In this document: positions 23,270 to 35,520 of the stretch, in pieces
Numbering within the stretch: the first letter of the stretch is position 1
Layout: every line of letters begins with the position of its first letter
Origin: Gigaspora rosea
Taxonomy: Eukaryota > Glomeromycota > Glomeromycetes > Diversisporales > Gigasporaceae
Direction of reading: 5' to 3'
Assembly: GCA_003550325.1 (NCBI GenBank)
Contig: QKWP01002047.1
Span: forward strand, 1 to 64,000
Length of the DNA: 64,000 nt
Notes under the pieces: generated by a model
What the model was told of the DNA's origin: nothing
The model's database searches: none
What the model saw: the letters and a program-made list of their open reading frames with translations, nothing else
Translations under genes and position numbers: made by a program

Positions 23270-23672
23270 GGTCCTAGAGTAACTCTCCCAAAAAACATCA
23301 GGGATATACTAACAGCAGAAAACTTAGAAGACTTAGAAAACAAACAAAGAAGAAACACAGTTCTGTGGTTGCATATAAACACTTTATATAAATCTGGTGC
23401 TGCTTCACTCAAGCAAGGTGGGGAGGAAGCAATTACCCGGAGCCAATCCTACCATACATAATTAAGAACAGGATCAGGAAAGAAATTAAGGTATTAGGGT
23501 ATAGAAAGGGAAAGAACAATAGTACGAAGGAAAAGATTCTAAAAAACCTGGTAGAAGGTTAAGGAGTCAGTATAGTTGTAGCATGTAAAATGTTAATTTT
23601 ATTTGTATAAATTGTTTCAAATTTGAATAAAGACGCCATTGAGCGTTTTCCATTTGGAAAAAAAAAAACATC
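23270..23672 (+). mobile_element. LINE-like 3' fragment with poly(A) tail
   Basis: The frame from 23271 reads PRVTLPKNIRDILTAENLED then KQRRNTVLWLHINTLYKSGA. After one frame change near 23455 it continues with IKNRIRKEIKVLGYRKGKNN, then LVEG and a stop (about 23560). A 3' untranslated part follows, with AATAAA at 23627 and a run of A from 23660. Base composition differs from the AT-rich host. The structure (coding 3' end, AATAAA, poly(A)) fits a 5'-truncated non-LTR retrotransposon or a retrocopied mRNA. No reverse transcriptase motif is present to decide. Confidence 0.5.
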
Positions 23673-24077
23673 ATTGTAAGTGATTATCACGCTCTATTAT
23701 AAATTTTCTAAAAATTGAAAATTGAAATTACAGAATTATGGGTTAGAGTTAGGTAGGTTTAGATTAGGAAGCTTAGATCAAAGATAATATTTGTGCTATA
23801 AACTTTTGCTTAGTACACAAAGTTTTGTTATATAGTAAAATATTTTGTCATTGTTGCATCTAAGCAACGATTTATCTAAATAGCTACTCTATATACGTAT
23901 TTAAGTCTTAAATTATAATTTAATCAAATATTTTTGGATTTTTCAAAGTTTTGATTACATGAGATCTGATTGGTCGCATAGTGACGAAGGGTTTCGGATT
24001 TTTTTTAAAAAATCCAAAACTAGTTTTGGATTATACAGAGGTTTCGTTGCATTGCCCAACTTTATGTTAGAATCATC

Positions 24078-24489
24078 CCTATAAAAAAAGTGGTCTGTGT
24101 AGGCACGTGTTTCTACGGAGAGACACGGCTGAGTGTGGAACGGGCGGATGTCCGGGTTTGTACGTCTGTGTACCGTGTTGGCACGTTAAATTGGTCCGAA
24201 TTGGACTGTTTACCCGGACATTTTGGACCGTAAATGGACCAGGTTTTGCTGCACTTTACTAAACCAAAACTCACGGGTTTTGGCACGTGTAATTACATGT
24301 AAAATAACGTAATAAAACGTGCACGGTATTGACACATGCACTGGGTAGCACGTATGTAAAACGTAATATACGTGCCATTCTGTCACGTTTTGGTTCGTGT
24401 TTCATGCCTTTACGTGCCACATGACACGTGCCTATCCAGACAACCTCGAGCCAACCCGTACCAACACCTAGTCCACTTTTCTTATAGGG
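24078..24489. mobile_element. CGTGCCATTCCG-motif element, copy 2
   Basis: The ends CCCTATAAAAAAAGTGG and CCACTTTTCTTATAGGG are inverted repeats. The interior carries the 85-bp block shared with 15857-15960 and several CACGTGCC, ACGTGCCA and TGGCACGT words. The open frames on both strands are motif artefacts. Superfamily unknown. Confidence 0.65.
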
Positions 24490-26959
24490 CATATTACTGT
24501 ATATTGGTTGTTACTATAAATCGAAATGCCAATATTATTACTAGGCTAATGCGTAGCATTGTGAGGCCGTGCAAAAATATTTTAAAATTCAAAATTTTAA
24601 ATAAAACTAATTAATTATTTTAATATAATATATAATAGTTTTATATATTTAATAATACAGTATATAGTATACATTATTTAAATCTAATTTGTTTATAAAT
24701 GTCTAGCTAATAATTTTACTATAGCTTATACTAATAAAGGTAATATTAATAATGATAAATATATTTATTAAAATTATCGGTTTCAAAACGATTCAACTCA
24801 TTAAAAAGACAAGGAATTGCTTGGAAATTTTTACAAAATATCTACAAAGTTTCGAAAACAAATTTATGTTCGAATATTTTTGTAAATTTTAGGCGTCCAA
24901 CTAATAGAATATGTAAATTTATTAAAAAATTATTTAATTGGCAGGTTTGTTTGTTGTTTTTTTTTTATCAGAGATTTTTTTTTTTACGCAACACGCGTGC
25001 GGACGGACAAAAAATTTCCAAATTGTGGTTCTGATTTAATTTTATGTAATTGATATAAAAAAAATCAAAAAAGTAATTTTTTAGATCAAACCGCATCAAA
25101 AACGTAACTTTTATATCACCATGCGTAAACACTAAATGTCCGTCGCTACGCTCTGGCCAATTATTATTTTTGATAGCTCAATCCTAGAAAATCAGCAATA
25201 CACTTGATTTTCAAACCCTAAATTTTGTAACTAAAAATTTATCAAATTTGACAAACGCGCAATAATATATCTATCAATATAAAAAAAAATAAAATAAAAA
25301 TAAAATAAAATAAATAAAATAAAATAGTTTAGATCATTTTTTTTTTTATTAAAGGTAATTTGTAGTGATAAAAATATAAAAAAAATATATTATGGCAATT
25401 TACAATGATAATACATAGATTAATTTACATAATAATTATGAAAATAACCTGATAACAAATACTACCATTCACAACTCTCAGATCTCTTATTCATATCACA
25501 AAAAAAATTCTATTAATGAGCATTTTATTTCAATCATTATATCAGGCAGTCTAAACTTCCAAATTATAATTTTCAGTTTAATTAATACATATATTTTATA
25601 ATACGCACTCGGATTCATATTATACACAAGTTTTTCTTTTTATCATAATGTTTTATAAAGTATATAGTAATTTATTACCACTAATGAATATCAACTTAAT
25701 CAACCTCATGTAGTATAATTTACTATATAAATGAGCCGTGCTGATATATGCAAGCATATACGTACGTAAGTACGTACCAGATACATGTCCGTCATAAGTA
25801 TATATTTATAAATTTAATATTAACAGATCGTTCAGCAATTATCCAATCAAACTTATGAATTTGCACACAGCCATTTTAAATGCCAGTTAACCTTACACTT
25901 AGTAATTTCATTACTACGCTTCTGGTATGTTAAATAACCATGAGAAAATAAATTACAGAATCAATTATCGCATTTTAAAAGTTAGACGAACAATTTTATG
26001 TGACATAAAATACAGGAGCAAGTGTTACATCATGTAACATGCAAAGTTTCTATATGCACTCACACCCTTGCTTCGCCATATGCATTTATAAAATAAGATG
26101 CAAGATTTTGCAATATAATCATACACTATGAGAAATCTTAATTATCACTTCATTCCTGGTATATCCGATTGGTCAGTAAAAGAGTTTTACTGTAGATTAT
26201 CAATAAAATTTTCAAAATGAATAATGGCTGATTTCTATAACAAAGATTTTGAGATCTTGCAAAGCATATATTTTAACAATATAGTCAACTCTTTCTATAA
26301 TGAACCGTTTGTTCTGGCTGTTAAAAAAAGTTCGATATATATAATTACTATATTTTCTTAAGAAAATTTAACTCTTTTAGATCAAACTATAATAAAATTC
26401 AAAAATTTTTAGTTCAGAGTTTGTTATAAAAAGATTTGGTATAAAGATAGTTGGCTGTATTTTTATCAATTTCATCCTTTCAAATTAGTCTTTGCACTTT
26501 TTCACATATTATTTTTCAAAAAGTTTCTAATAATTTAACAAGCTTCCTTAAGACTAGTGTATTAATTAAAATCGAACAAATATTAAGTGTCTGATCTTAT
26601 AAATGTTATAAAAATGGTTAATTGGTTGAATAATAAAAAACAAATTTGTTATTTGTTAAATACATAGTAAAAAGGTTTTTTTATAATTTTTTGACATCTA
26701 GCTACCAGAAGAAAAAGTGTGAAACTTAAATGTATATTTACAAGTTTGGTAGGCACATATAAGGAAGTCAGGTTAAATTTTTGTGAAGAAGGAAAATGGT
26801 GAAATCCAAGTAGTTTATTAGCAGCTAAGAAAATTAACAATATCATAATTATTTCTTGAGCTTGATTTTTATTTAATTTGTTTAATATATTACATTATAA
26901 ATAATTATTTCAATGAGCATCTTGTAGGTTCTGGTCATAACAAAATCAAAAGTCCTACT
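24490..26959. other. intergenic DNA, no gene seen
   Basis: AT-rich without a supported gene. An (AAAAT)n tract lies at 25282-25326. A GTAC-rich palindromic word lies at about 25761-25782. The block at 25240-25272 resembles the right part of the small palindrome at 58090-58172. Confidence 0.5.
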
Positions 26960-26984
26960 TCGATACTAATGAGAATAATATCCC

Positions 26985-27195
26985 TGATACATGATGCAAC
27001 TTGCGTCATTAACGCATGACAAAACTATTTTATCAGGCAATTTCAAATTGATGAATTGATGAATGATGAAACCCATGACGCATGATAAAACCCATGACGC
27101 ATGACGAAACCCACACACATAGCGAACACATGATGCATGAACCCATGATGCATGATGAAACCAATAATAAATAACAAACCCATGATAATTTTGAT
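26985..27195. repeat. CATGATGCATGA minisatellite
   Basis: About eight degenerate units of ACCCATGACGCATGATGAAA. The open frame of 78 codons across it reflects the repeat, not a gene. Confidence 0.75.
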
Positions 27196-27462
27196 GATAC
27201 ATGAGACTATTTATTATTCATTTCTTTATAACAGAAATAAATTAGTCCATGTAAAGTTAATTTTTTGTTCATTATTATATCTTCCAGTTTCTATCTTTTT
27301 GACATCGATTTGACATTGCCTGATGATTTGCAACAATCGCCCAGATATATCTGATAGGTGTTCTACAAATTGGCAGTATTAGTATTTTATTATTATATCT
27401 TATTTTGGCATAGTTTGTGGCATAGTTGGGTGATTTTAACCCTCAATGAGGGTACCCTGCTG

Positions 27463-28400
27463 TAGTAATGGGCAAATCTGGATTTTTTTAAAAATTCTGC
27501 GCGGAATGCAGGATCTGTGTGGGATTCATGGAATTTGTGCGATCGAGTAGAGTTTTTGAATTTTTCATGATTAATAAATATATATTTATATATCATCACT
27601 AGGAATGTAATTTCTTATTAAAATAATAATCATTTCTTATAAATCTTAATACATTTATTACAAATAAAAATACTTACCGGTATATAGATTTTATCTACTT
27701 TTAAAGCATTTGGATCTTATAATTATTAAATTTATCAATTCAGATTTATCAATTTTTTAAAGTATTATTATATAAATATATAAAAATTATAATGGTAACA
27801 AAGCAATCAAATCATAAGCATATAAAATTTATAAGTAATCAGGTGCATAATTAGGTATAAATGTACTAAAATTTATAAGTGATCTGGTACTGTACATATG
27901 TCAAAAAATTTACAACCAGGTTAAATACATACAAAAATTCATAAATGACTCATAAGAAATTCATAATCAGGCTTATAATCACATAACTGATTGGCTTAAA
28001 TTTTATTTAACCTTATCATTCATATTAAATAATTATTGAAATTGGTGATTGTCTTTCATATGTTGTACAATATTCTTGGTGCATTATTTATGAAAGAAAT
28101 TAAAAGTCTAGATTGCCACTTTATTAATCATGACAATTTAAAAAATTTATTTTAATGTACAGTTTGCGCATTATCTCTGTACATACATATATATGTAGAA
28201 TGAGAAATAAATAAAAAGTTTCATATAATATTTTTATATAAATATATCAAATACTAATTTGGAATTGGCCCACTTGTGTTAAAGCAGACTGGATTATTTG
28301 TTAACGCAGGCCAGATAATATGCTAATGAAGACCAGAAAATCTTATATTAAAAATTCTACACAGGATCCTGCGCGAGATCATGTGCATTGCCTATCACTA
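27463..28400. mobile_element. hAT-like non-autonomous element, 938 bp
   Basis: The left end is TAGTAATGGGCAAATCTGGA and the right end ATTGCCTATCACTA. The TIR TAGTRATRGGCAA is typical of hAT elements. An exact 8-bp target duplication (CCCTGCTG) lies at 27455-27462 and 28401-28408. The subterminal part has GCAGGATC/GATCCTGCGCG words on both sides, and the centre repeats AAATTTATAAGTGATC-like units. No transposase. Confidence 0.9.
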
Positions 28401-28672
28401 CCCTGCTGGCACCCTCAACGATCGTTATAGACTTTCAGTGAGTGTATGAACCTCTCAGCAAGTGAATTGCAAGTAATTAAAACCTCAATATGAATTAAAG
28501 ATATCTGAGAGTATGGTTTGAGTTTGCAAATAAAATAACAGATGTTCATAGCATTAGTGTTATTATTGATAGTTCAAAAAATCATGTGTTCAGACAATCG
28601 ATCCTATGTGAATTTTACAGAAAGGTCACCAAATTCCAGATCGTATGCATTGGATCTAGGATGCTGTTTAGC

Positions 28673-28827
28673 TAGAGATGGGCAAAATGCAAACTTTTTT
28701 CATTTTAGCATGCACATGCGTGCATGCATGCATGCATGTTTTGACCAAAGTTATGATTTAATTTCTTAATGCTGGCCAGAATTAACTGCATGCATGCATG
28801 CAATTATGCGCATAGTGCTCATCTCTA
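28673..28827. mobile_element. hAT-like MITE, 155 bp
   Basis: The ends TAGAGATGGGCA and TGCTCATCTCTA are flanked by an exact 8-bp duplication, TGTTTAGC (28665-28672 and 28828-28835). The interior consists largely of GCATGCATGC runs on both sides of the centre, plus ATGCGCAT words. It lies only 272 bases from the element ending at 28400. Confidence 0.9.
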
Positions 28828-28835
28828 TGTTTAGC

Positions 28836-31373
28836 CTTAGCTATTAGCAGATTCTATAGCAAATTACTTAATGAATGGATATGATGTCATTAGTAAAATT
28901 TTTATGATTCTGGGGCAAAATCAATCAATTCCAATCCAGCTGACCTTGATTCCAATGCACTTAGACGTATCCCGACCTGAAATTTTGAGTCCCCCTGTAT
29001 GAGTTGATCCTACACTTCGTTGTTGCTAGTAAAATGCTAGCAATAAAAAATTATCTGTTTAGATTTAGTGTAAAAGCTTCTTCAATTGACAAGTGTTTCA
29101 TTAAAAGCTTTATTATCTTAGGTAGCGCTCCTACAAAAAATTGATCACTTTGTAATTCTGTAATTTTGACCAATTAAAATTTAGGTTCAAGTGTAATGTG
29201 ATAATCAAAACAAATGTATTTTGTAAAATTAAGGCTAAAAAAACCTTCTTTTAGTAGAATAATAAATTTTCTTTAAACTCTTTGGTAAATAATTTACTCC
29301 TTTGTTAAGATCGGTATTGCTAATATCAAGGGTTTTTATGTTATAATTAGGGTTAGGGTTAGAAAAATATAGTGGCCATTGTGGCTATTAGTAAAATTTT
29401 ACAAAAAACATTTCTAATTAGGACGCAATAGATGGTTTCCTAATAAAAATTTAGAGCTATCTGTTTTTTGTAAAAAAATTTTACGTTGTGAACAATTTTT
29501 TTGGTTGGAGAGCTAGAGCGTTAGTTTCATTAATAGTCAGGAGTTGCGTCAGGAGTTTCGTCAATTGTCAAGGGTTTCATCAATTGTCAAGAGTTTCATC
29601 AATTGTCAAGGGTTTCGTCAAGTGTCAAGGGTGTCATCAATTGTCAAGGGTTTTGTCAGATGCATATTGACAAAACCTTTCGTCATTGTGAAAATAATTG
29701 CATCAGGTATCATTAAATGAGGATAATTTAAGATAATTGGATTATTAGTAATATTTCAGGTTCTATTAATTATAGTTTGGTGATCTTTACACTATTTGAT
29801 TCGTCTCATTGAGGCAAATCAAATGGTATAAAAATCACTTAATTCGATTAGTAATTGGCAAAAAATCTTTGTATTTGTTTTTTGCAAAAAAATATAAAAA
29901 TAACTATAGTGATCTTAGTACATTAAATAAAGTTGTTAGTTGTGCTGAGTTTTATTTATTTTAAAAATTTGGAGAAGTTTGAAAAATTTTTATTACTGAA
30001 TATTTTTGTTGTACATTATCAAATTTTTAAAAATCCAAGACCATAATCTGATTGGCTAATTAACATGTGATATTGTGCAACTGAAATGCCTAGAAATATC
30101 TGATCAATGTTTATACCATAAAAGATGTGATCAATGCTATCCATATTTAACAAATTGATGGACTCTACTATGGAAAAAAACACTAATCAACCAATTGTTT
30201 GATTACCATATTTTTAATATATGGAACTTTCACAGAGTCAATATCAAATTTATGAAAATATAATGGAAATTTTCTGGAATGCATTTTTTACAGAGCTCTG
30301 GCAAACTCATAAATATCGATATACAATTAAATTTTATAAGTAATTAGGATTTAAATTATCTAGATATTAGAATTTTTCTCAATCGCCATTTGTATCTATC
30401 TATGGTAAATACTGACGCAGTATTGACACCTGCCACGGCAAATCAGTCACTCCGCAATATGGTATGTGATGTAACCTATGATCGGTTTAGTCAAAAGAGG
30501 CATTTAGATCCAGCGAGCTGGAGTTGAGGACTGTAGGTATTCCTTTCACCTCTTGAAATATCTGCTTGGCATGCATACAAACACACTAACACTTATACAT
30601 AAAACCTCGATTTGGAATCACCTTTTGGGACCAAAACTGGACAAACAATCAATCTCAACTATCTACGGTACATCTGAAGAGTCAAAAAATACAACCACGG
30701 GAGTCCTCAGTATGTCAAGAAACAACCTGACAGTGTAATGGTAAAATCACGTGCACAAGCAATTACAAAGACCAATCATACACTTATGCCACTTAAGCAG
30801 GTAGGCTTGTTTTATGTTACAAGGAATGTATAGGATTTATTAGAGATGAATTATTTATTATCACGAAGGATACCCTCCCTCTAGGGCAGGAAGACTTTTT
30901 TATATACTTTTTATTTAATTAGGACAATGTATACATGATTTACAATCGATGATGAATGATATATGAGCGATAGATGACATTCCACTGATGCATCATATAT
31001 CAGTGATATTACGTATAAACGATATATCACTACAGCACTAATACAATACTTACAAGGTATATTACAGATACAGGGGATGCTACGTATGCATCGTATGCTG
31101 CCGGGTAACCAATTTTAGATAAAAGATCAACATATCACCACGTGCCTCCGAGGTACTCTTCTGCGGCTCACAGTATGATGCCCCTTTTGACATGTAATGT
31201 GTTTCATAACATATTTAGTTAGTGCAATTCCGAAAGACAATAATAAAAAAGAACTTTTTTTTATAGTGATCATGTTAATCGAGACAAAAACCTGTAAAGC
31301 GATGTTTGGTTAAACAATTCTCAAATAGATAAAAAATATATAAGATTTTGCGGACGCACACCACTTAACTTGC
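28836..31373. other. intergenic DNA, no gene seen
   Basis: No supported gene. A TTAGGGTTAGGGTTAG tract lies at 29350-29365. A weak hairpin around CAAATCAAATGGTATAAA is at 29780-29840. The small open frame at 30553-30738 has no recognisable features. Confidence 0.5.
29530..29660. repeat. 20-bp tandem repeat
   Basis: About six units of TTTCATCAATTGTCAAGGGT with single-base variants (GTCAAGTG, AAGAGT). A 60-codon frame across it is a repeat artefact. Confidence 0.85.
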
Positions 31374-31568
31374 AGGTATTTCACAGATCAGTATAGTATA
31401 GGTGATCAGATCCGTATAGTAAAGACCGAATTTTTAAATCTGATCCAGTGTAATATATATTAGCGTTAGGGTTAGGAATTACAGCTGATCGGTATAGTAT
31501 AGATTTTAAATTCGGCCTATACTATACGGATCTGCTCACCTATACCATACTGATCTGCGAAATACCTG
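31374..31568. mobile_element. foldback element, 195 bp, 68-bp arms
   Basis: Arms starting AGGTATTTCACAGATCAGTA and ending with the complement TGATCTGCGAAATACCT pair over about 68 bases. The loop contains GCGTTAGGGTTAGG. A partial extra copy of the inner arm (TATAGTATAGGACGAATTTT) follows at 31570-31610. Confidence 0.85.
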
Positions 31569-31784
31569 TATAGTATAGGACGAATTTTTAAATCTATACC
31601 ATACTGATCTCTAACTTGTTATAGTAACGAATATTTCATCGATTTCGATAAAAGTATTTACATACTTTATTGTAGTTAATGATTTAAGATTTCGATGCAT
31701 GTATCGTCTTTATAAGGTGCAGTAATATAATTTTCCTTTTTTAATGCCGTCGAATTATTATCCGCATGACTCATACGTAATATA

Positions 31785-32402
31785 TTGGGGTGTCACACGG
31801 ACTAATTAATCAAAACTATGTTCGATAACTATGTGATTTATCATATTGCAGATTTTTTACGTTACCACAAAGCAAATCGATTTACTTCTATATATCTTAT
31901 CGGATTTTATTAACTCATATGAAGATTGATATTTTAGATATTTGATATTTTAAAATGTATCAACTTATTATACAGGCGTGCAATCGCCTTGAAATTTTCA
32001 CCAGTTATTTATATAAAGTCAAAGAATAAAGCTATGGTTTTATTTTTTCTATTAATATGTGGGTTTTAACATTTACTTTATAGAGTACTTGAAAATTCAT
32101 TAATTAGGACGAAAAAAGTTACATTAAAACATATAAATCGAAACTTAATTAGAACTTTAGCGAAAAATCAACCATAGCTACTTTGAAACAGTTCTGACGA
32201 ACAGTTTTCAATTAAAAAAAATTAGATAAATAAGTACAATATTTATGTGATACCTTTAGAATTTTGCGCTTTTCTTTATAATTAAGTAAAGTAAAATTAC
32301 GTTCGATCATTTATTTTAATTTTACTGATAAAAATCTGCATTATGATAGATTACATAGTTATCGGACATAGTTTTGATTAATTAGTCCGTGTGACACCCC
32401 AA
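31785..32402. mobile_element. TA-flanked non-autonomous element, 618 bp
   Basis: The ends TTGGGGTGTCACACGGACTA and TAGTCCGTGTGACACCCCAA are inverted repeats of about 65 bases with only a few mismatches. TA flanks both sides. The interior has no long open frame. TA target and size fit a Tc1/mariner-type derivative; its autonomous partner is not in the window. Confidence 0.85.
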
Positions 32403-32553
32403 TAATTTATGTCGTAGTACAGTATATGGTGCTTTTTGGAACGTATTTAATCTAGAACATTTATTGTTATTAAAAAAAAAAAGAAATAAAAAAACTATTC
32501 CTTCAAAAACAATCATTATCATTATCAGTTATAATTTTATTTCTGCGTTAATA

Positions 32554-33473
32554 ATGTTGAATGAAGAATTATTAAGTGATGCGAATAATGATAATGACTT
32601 GTTTCCACTTTATCAAGTATCTACTGAAATAAAAGATTCTGATGGAAGAAATGAAGTTGTTTATTGCTATCAGAATGGAATTGGTGTTAAAACGGATGAA
32701 CGTAAGGCATTCGATTATTATCAAAAATCTGCAGAGATGAAAAACGTTGATGGAATTTGAGCTTGGTAACTGTTATAAATATGGTATTGGAGTTAAACAA
32801 ATCAGTATATGGTATTCAATTATTATCAAAAATCTGCAGAAATGAGGAACATTAATGGAAGACTTGCACTTGCGATTGTTATAAAGATGAGAATTAGTGT
32901 TGAAAAGGACGAATATAGAGCATTTAATTATTATCAAGAATCGCTAATATGTGTAATGTTTATGGTATATATAAAAGTTGGCTGTTGTTATCAAAATGGG
33001 ATTTGGAGTTGAAAAAAATGAACATAAAGCATTCATTCATTGTCTAAAATCCGCAAATATGGGTAGTGCCCAAGGAATGTTTCAAGTTGGAGATATTTTT
33101 ATCAAAATGGAATCGGAGTTGAAGAGGATAATCGTAAAGCATTAATGTATTATCAAAAATCAGCAGATATGGAAAATGCTGATGGAATTTTCAAGTTGAT
33201 TATTTTTATCAAAATGGAATCGGAGTTGAAGAGGATAATCGTAAAGCATTAATGTATTATCAAAAATCAGCAGATATGGAAAATGCTGATGGAATTTTCA
33301 AGTTGATTATTTTTATCAAAATGGAATTGAAGTTGAAGAGGATAAAACAAAGGCATTTATGTATTATCAAAAATCCGCAAAAATGGGGAATGTTAATGGA
33401 TATAATGTTGGACATTATTATCATTTTGGAATTGGAAAAAAACTTTTATGCACATGCATATTCGAACCAATAA
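32554..33473 (+). pseudogene. Sel1-like repeat protein, decayed
   Basis: From the ATG at 32554 the frame gives a short acidic leader, then a classical Sel1-type repeat: YCYQNGIGVKTDERKAFDYY, QKSAEM. Sel1 repeats are 36-44 residue helical hairpins that act as scaffolds, often in proteins with kinase domains in these fungi (family knowledge). A TGA stop occurs at 32758, and at least five later frame changes follow, yet repeat cores (NYYQKSAEMRN, GVEEDNRKALMYYQKSADME) can be read in all three frames up to about 33470. Two adjacent units (33094-33200 and 33201-33307) are nearly identical over 107 bases, one short of the usual 108. No kinase domain is seen upstream. Confidence 0.75.
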
Positions 33474-34499
33474 TTATGGCCAATTTTTAAGTATTTCAAC
33501 TCGAACATGACATCGAAGACGTGAAAAAATCTTCAAAATTCTCTCTCAACTTTAAATAATAATCTAATAATATTTTAAATAAATATTATTAGTATAGAGT
33601 GTATTGAGTGTATTGTGAAAAATAAAAAAATTGAAAACATTGAACAATTTTAGATAGAAAAATGGAAATGAATGGCTTATTCATTTGAAATTTAATTAAT
33701 TTTTTTTTTTAAATAAAAAATTAGTAAATCACGTATTTCTTTTACTGTTTTTGAAATAATTAAGTTTTATCACGATATTGTCATAAAATTCAAAAAGATT
33801 TAGATGTATTTTTTATTAACTAATAGATATACTTATGGTGGTATCATTCTATTCAATAAAGTCGATGTGTTTGCAATCCTTGTTTTCCTAATTACTGTAA
33901 ATGAATTGGATTTTGAAGAATTGGTAAACTGCGCAGGCACAATTGAATAAAAGTTATGCATTCTGGATGCTTATAAAACAAGTTAGGTAAGTGGCAATTT
34001 TAAAACTTTACAATAATTCTGCAATGATTTTATTGTTAAATTTCCAAATATCATTTGTTTCCGAAGATTATGTGGATTTTTTGGAAAGCGTCTTTGTCTT
34101 GACGATTTAAATATGGATGAAGAAAAATTTTGGGGTCATTATTATATGAAGATTTGCCCAAAATCTGGCCTTATTCTAATCCTGCATTTAAAAACTGCGT
34201 TCAAATTGCATGCCATATATTAACATTTTCAAATTACTGATGAAAATGGTTTGGATAAGTTATATCCGTATTAACAAATTCGAACTTAATTTGTGGAAAG
34301 ATATTATAACAAATATAGCTTCATATAGAGCTGTTTAGAATGCATTTTATGATATGAGAAATGAAGCACATGAATATTTACGCAAAGTATATTTCTAATA
34401 GCGCTAGAATTTTATGAAGAAATTCTCAAAGCCGCTATCATAGTGCTGAAGTCAAGAAAATGCTTCAATCTGGTATTTTTCTTATATAGATTGATTTGA
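33474..34499. other. intergenic DNA with weak coding traces
   Basis: Between 34050 and 34460 scattered words such as NMDEEKFWGHYYMKICPKSG and HSAEVKKMLQSGIFL appear in changing frames. They may be the decayed N-terminal part of the LRR pseudogene that follows, but I do not recognise a family. Confidence 0.3.
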
Positions 34500-35520
34500 A
34501 AAAATGAATAAGTTAAAGTTACTTTGCAATAGCGCCACTTGACTTCTTTGAATCTTGGTTCAGAAGATGGAATAGCATTAACAGACACTTTGCAAGAACA
34601 CTGTGCTAACTTTATTGAATTCTGAAATAGAGATTGTACCCGTTGGGAAAACCTCTACCCGGTTACTATTAAATTACCCGGATATCCGGATAAATTACTA
34701 TTTCACACAATTGCAAGTTCTACCCGGGTACAATCACTATTCTGAAACATAATAATCTTGGATGGATCAAGAGGAGTAAAAGTATTAGCTGATTCATTTT
34801 ACGATAACAACGCGCTGAATAACTTGGATTAGAAAAGAAAGTATTAACAGATACACTTTACATAAGCACCATGCTGGCCTTTATTAGATTTTTGGAATAA
34901 TAAACTTGGATTAGAATGAGTATTAACTGATTCACGTTCAAAAATATAATGCAAAATTTTGGGATTTTATAGCAATAATCTTGGAACAGAAGGAGTGCAG
35001 TATTAGCAAATACACTTTGAAAGATACTACGTTTATTTTTTGAATCGTTATGGTGATAATATTGGATCCGAAAGAATAAAAGCATTAAAAGACGCACTTT
35101 GCAATAACACTAAATTGAAAGGTTTGGATTTATTGGATCGTAAGGAGTAAGCATTGGCTGAGAAACTTTGCAAGAACAACACGCTGACTTCTTTAAATTT
35201 TGGGCGTAATATTACTTTGAATGATTTAAACTTTCGATACAATTATTTTAGATCAGAAAGTAGAAGAGCATTAGTTGATGCCTTTGCAAGAACATCACAT
35301 TGATTTCTTTAAATCTCGTTAAATATTGAGGATGGTGGTCTTGGGTCATGACGAGGAAATGCATTAGCAGATATATTTTAGGTAGGTATGGACTTTCGTA
35401 ATTTGCAAGAATACTGCATTACTTCTTTGAATTTTGAAAAGAATTCTCTTAGATTAGAAGGAGGAAATGTATTTGTTAATGCGCTTGGCTTGCTGAAAGA
35501 ATTGAATATTTGAGATAATA
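34500..35520 (+). pseudogene. RNI-type leucine-rich repeat protein, decayed
   Basis: Repeats of about 28 residues of the ribonuclease-inhibitor type can be read with many stops and frame changes. Examples are LTSLNLGSEDGIALTDTLQE at about 34537, ALKDALCNNTKLKGLDLLDR near 35080, LAEKLCKNNTLTSLNFGRNI near 35155, and an ALADIF fragment near 35370. Such arrays are protein-binding domains and are highly multiplied in these fungi (family knowledge). A hAT-like MITE (34628-34739) is inserted within one repeat. The start codon and any other domain are lost. Confidence 0.6.
34628..34739. mobile_element. hAT-like MITE, 112 bp, inside the LRR pseudogene
   Basis: The ends are TAGAGATTGTACCCG and CGGGTACAATCACTA. 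The exact 8-bp duplication TTCTGAAA lies at 34620-34627 and 34740-34747. The interior is built from TACCCGG/CCGGATA words. Removing the element rejoins the LRR sequence. Confidence 0.9.

Larger units (their letters stand above)
22646..24064. mobile_element. hAT-like element or nest, boundaries uncertain
   Basis: The left edge TAGGGTTGGGCAACAAACTC and the right edge (GCATTGCCCAACTTTA) are weak inverted repeats. Next to both edges the word TCCGAAAC or its complement (GTTTCGGAT) recurs. No 8-bp duplication could be matched. Nested inside are a palindromic element (23055-23158) and a retroposed fragment (23270-23672). Confidence 0.45.

Noticed and set aside
22646..24064. A tenth hAT-like element with an 8-bp duplication
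   Set aside because: The ends look right (TAGGGTTGGGCAAC) but the flanks CCTAAAAT and TGTTAGAA do not match, so it is left as uncertain and not counted.
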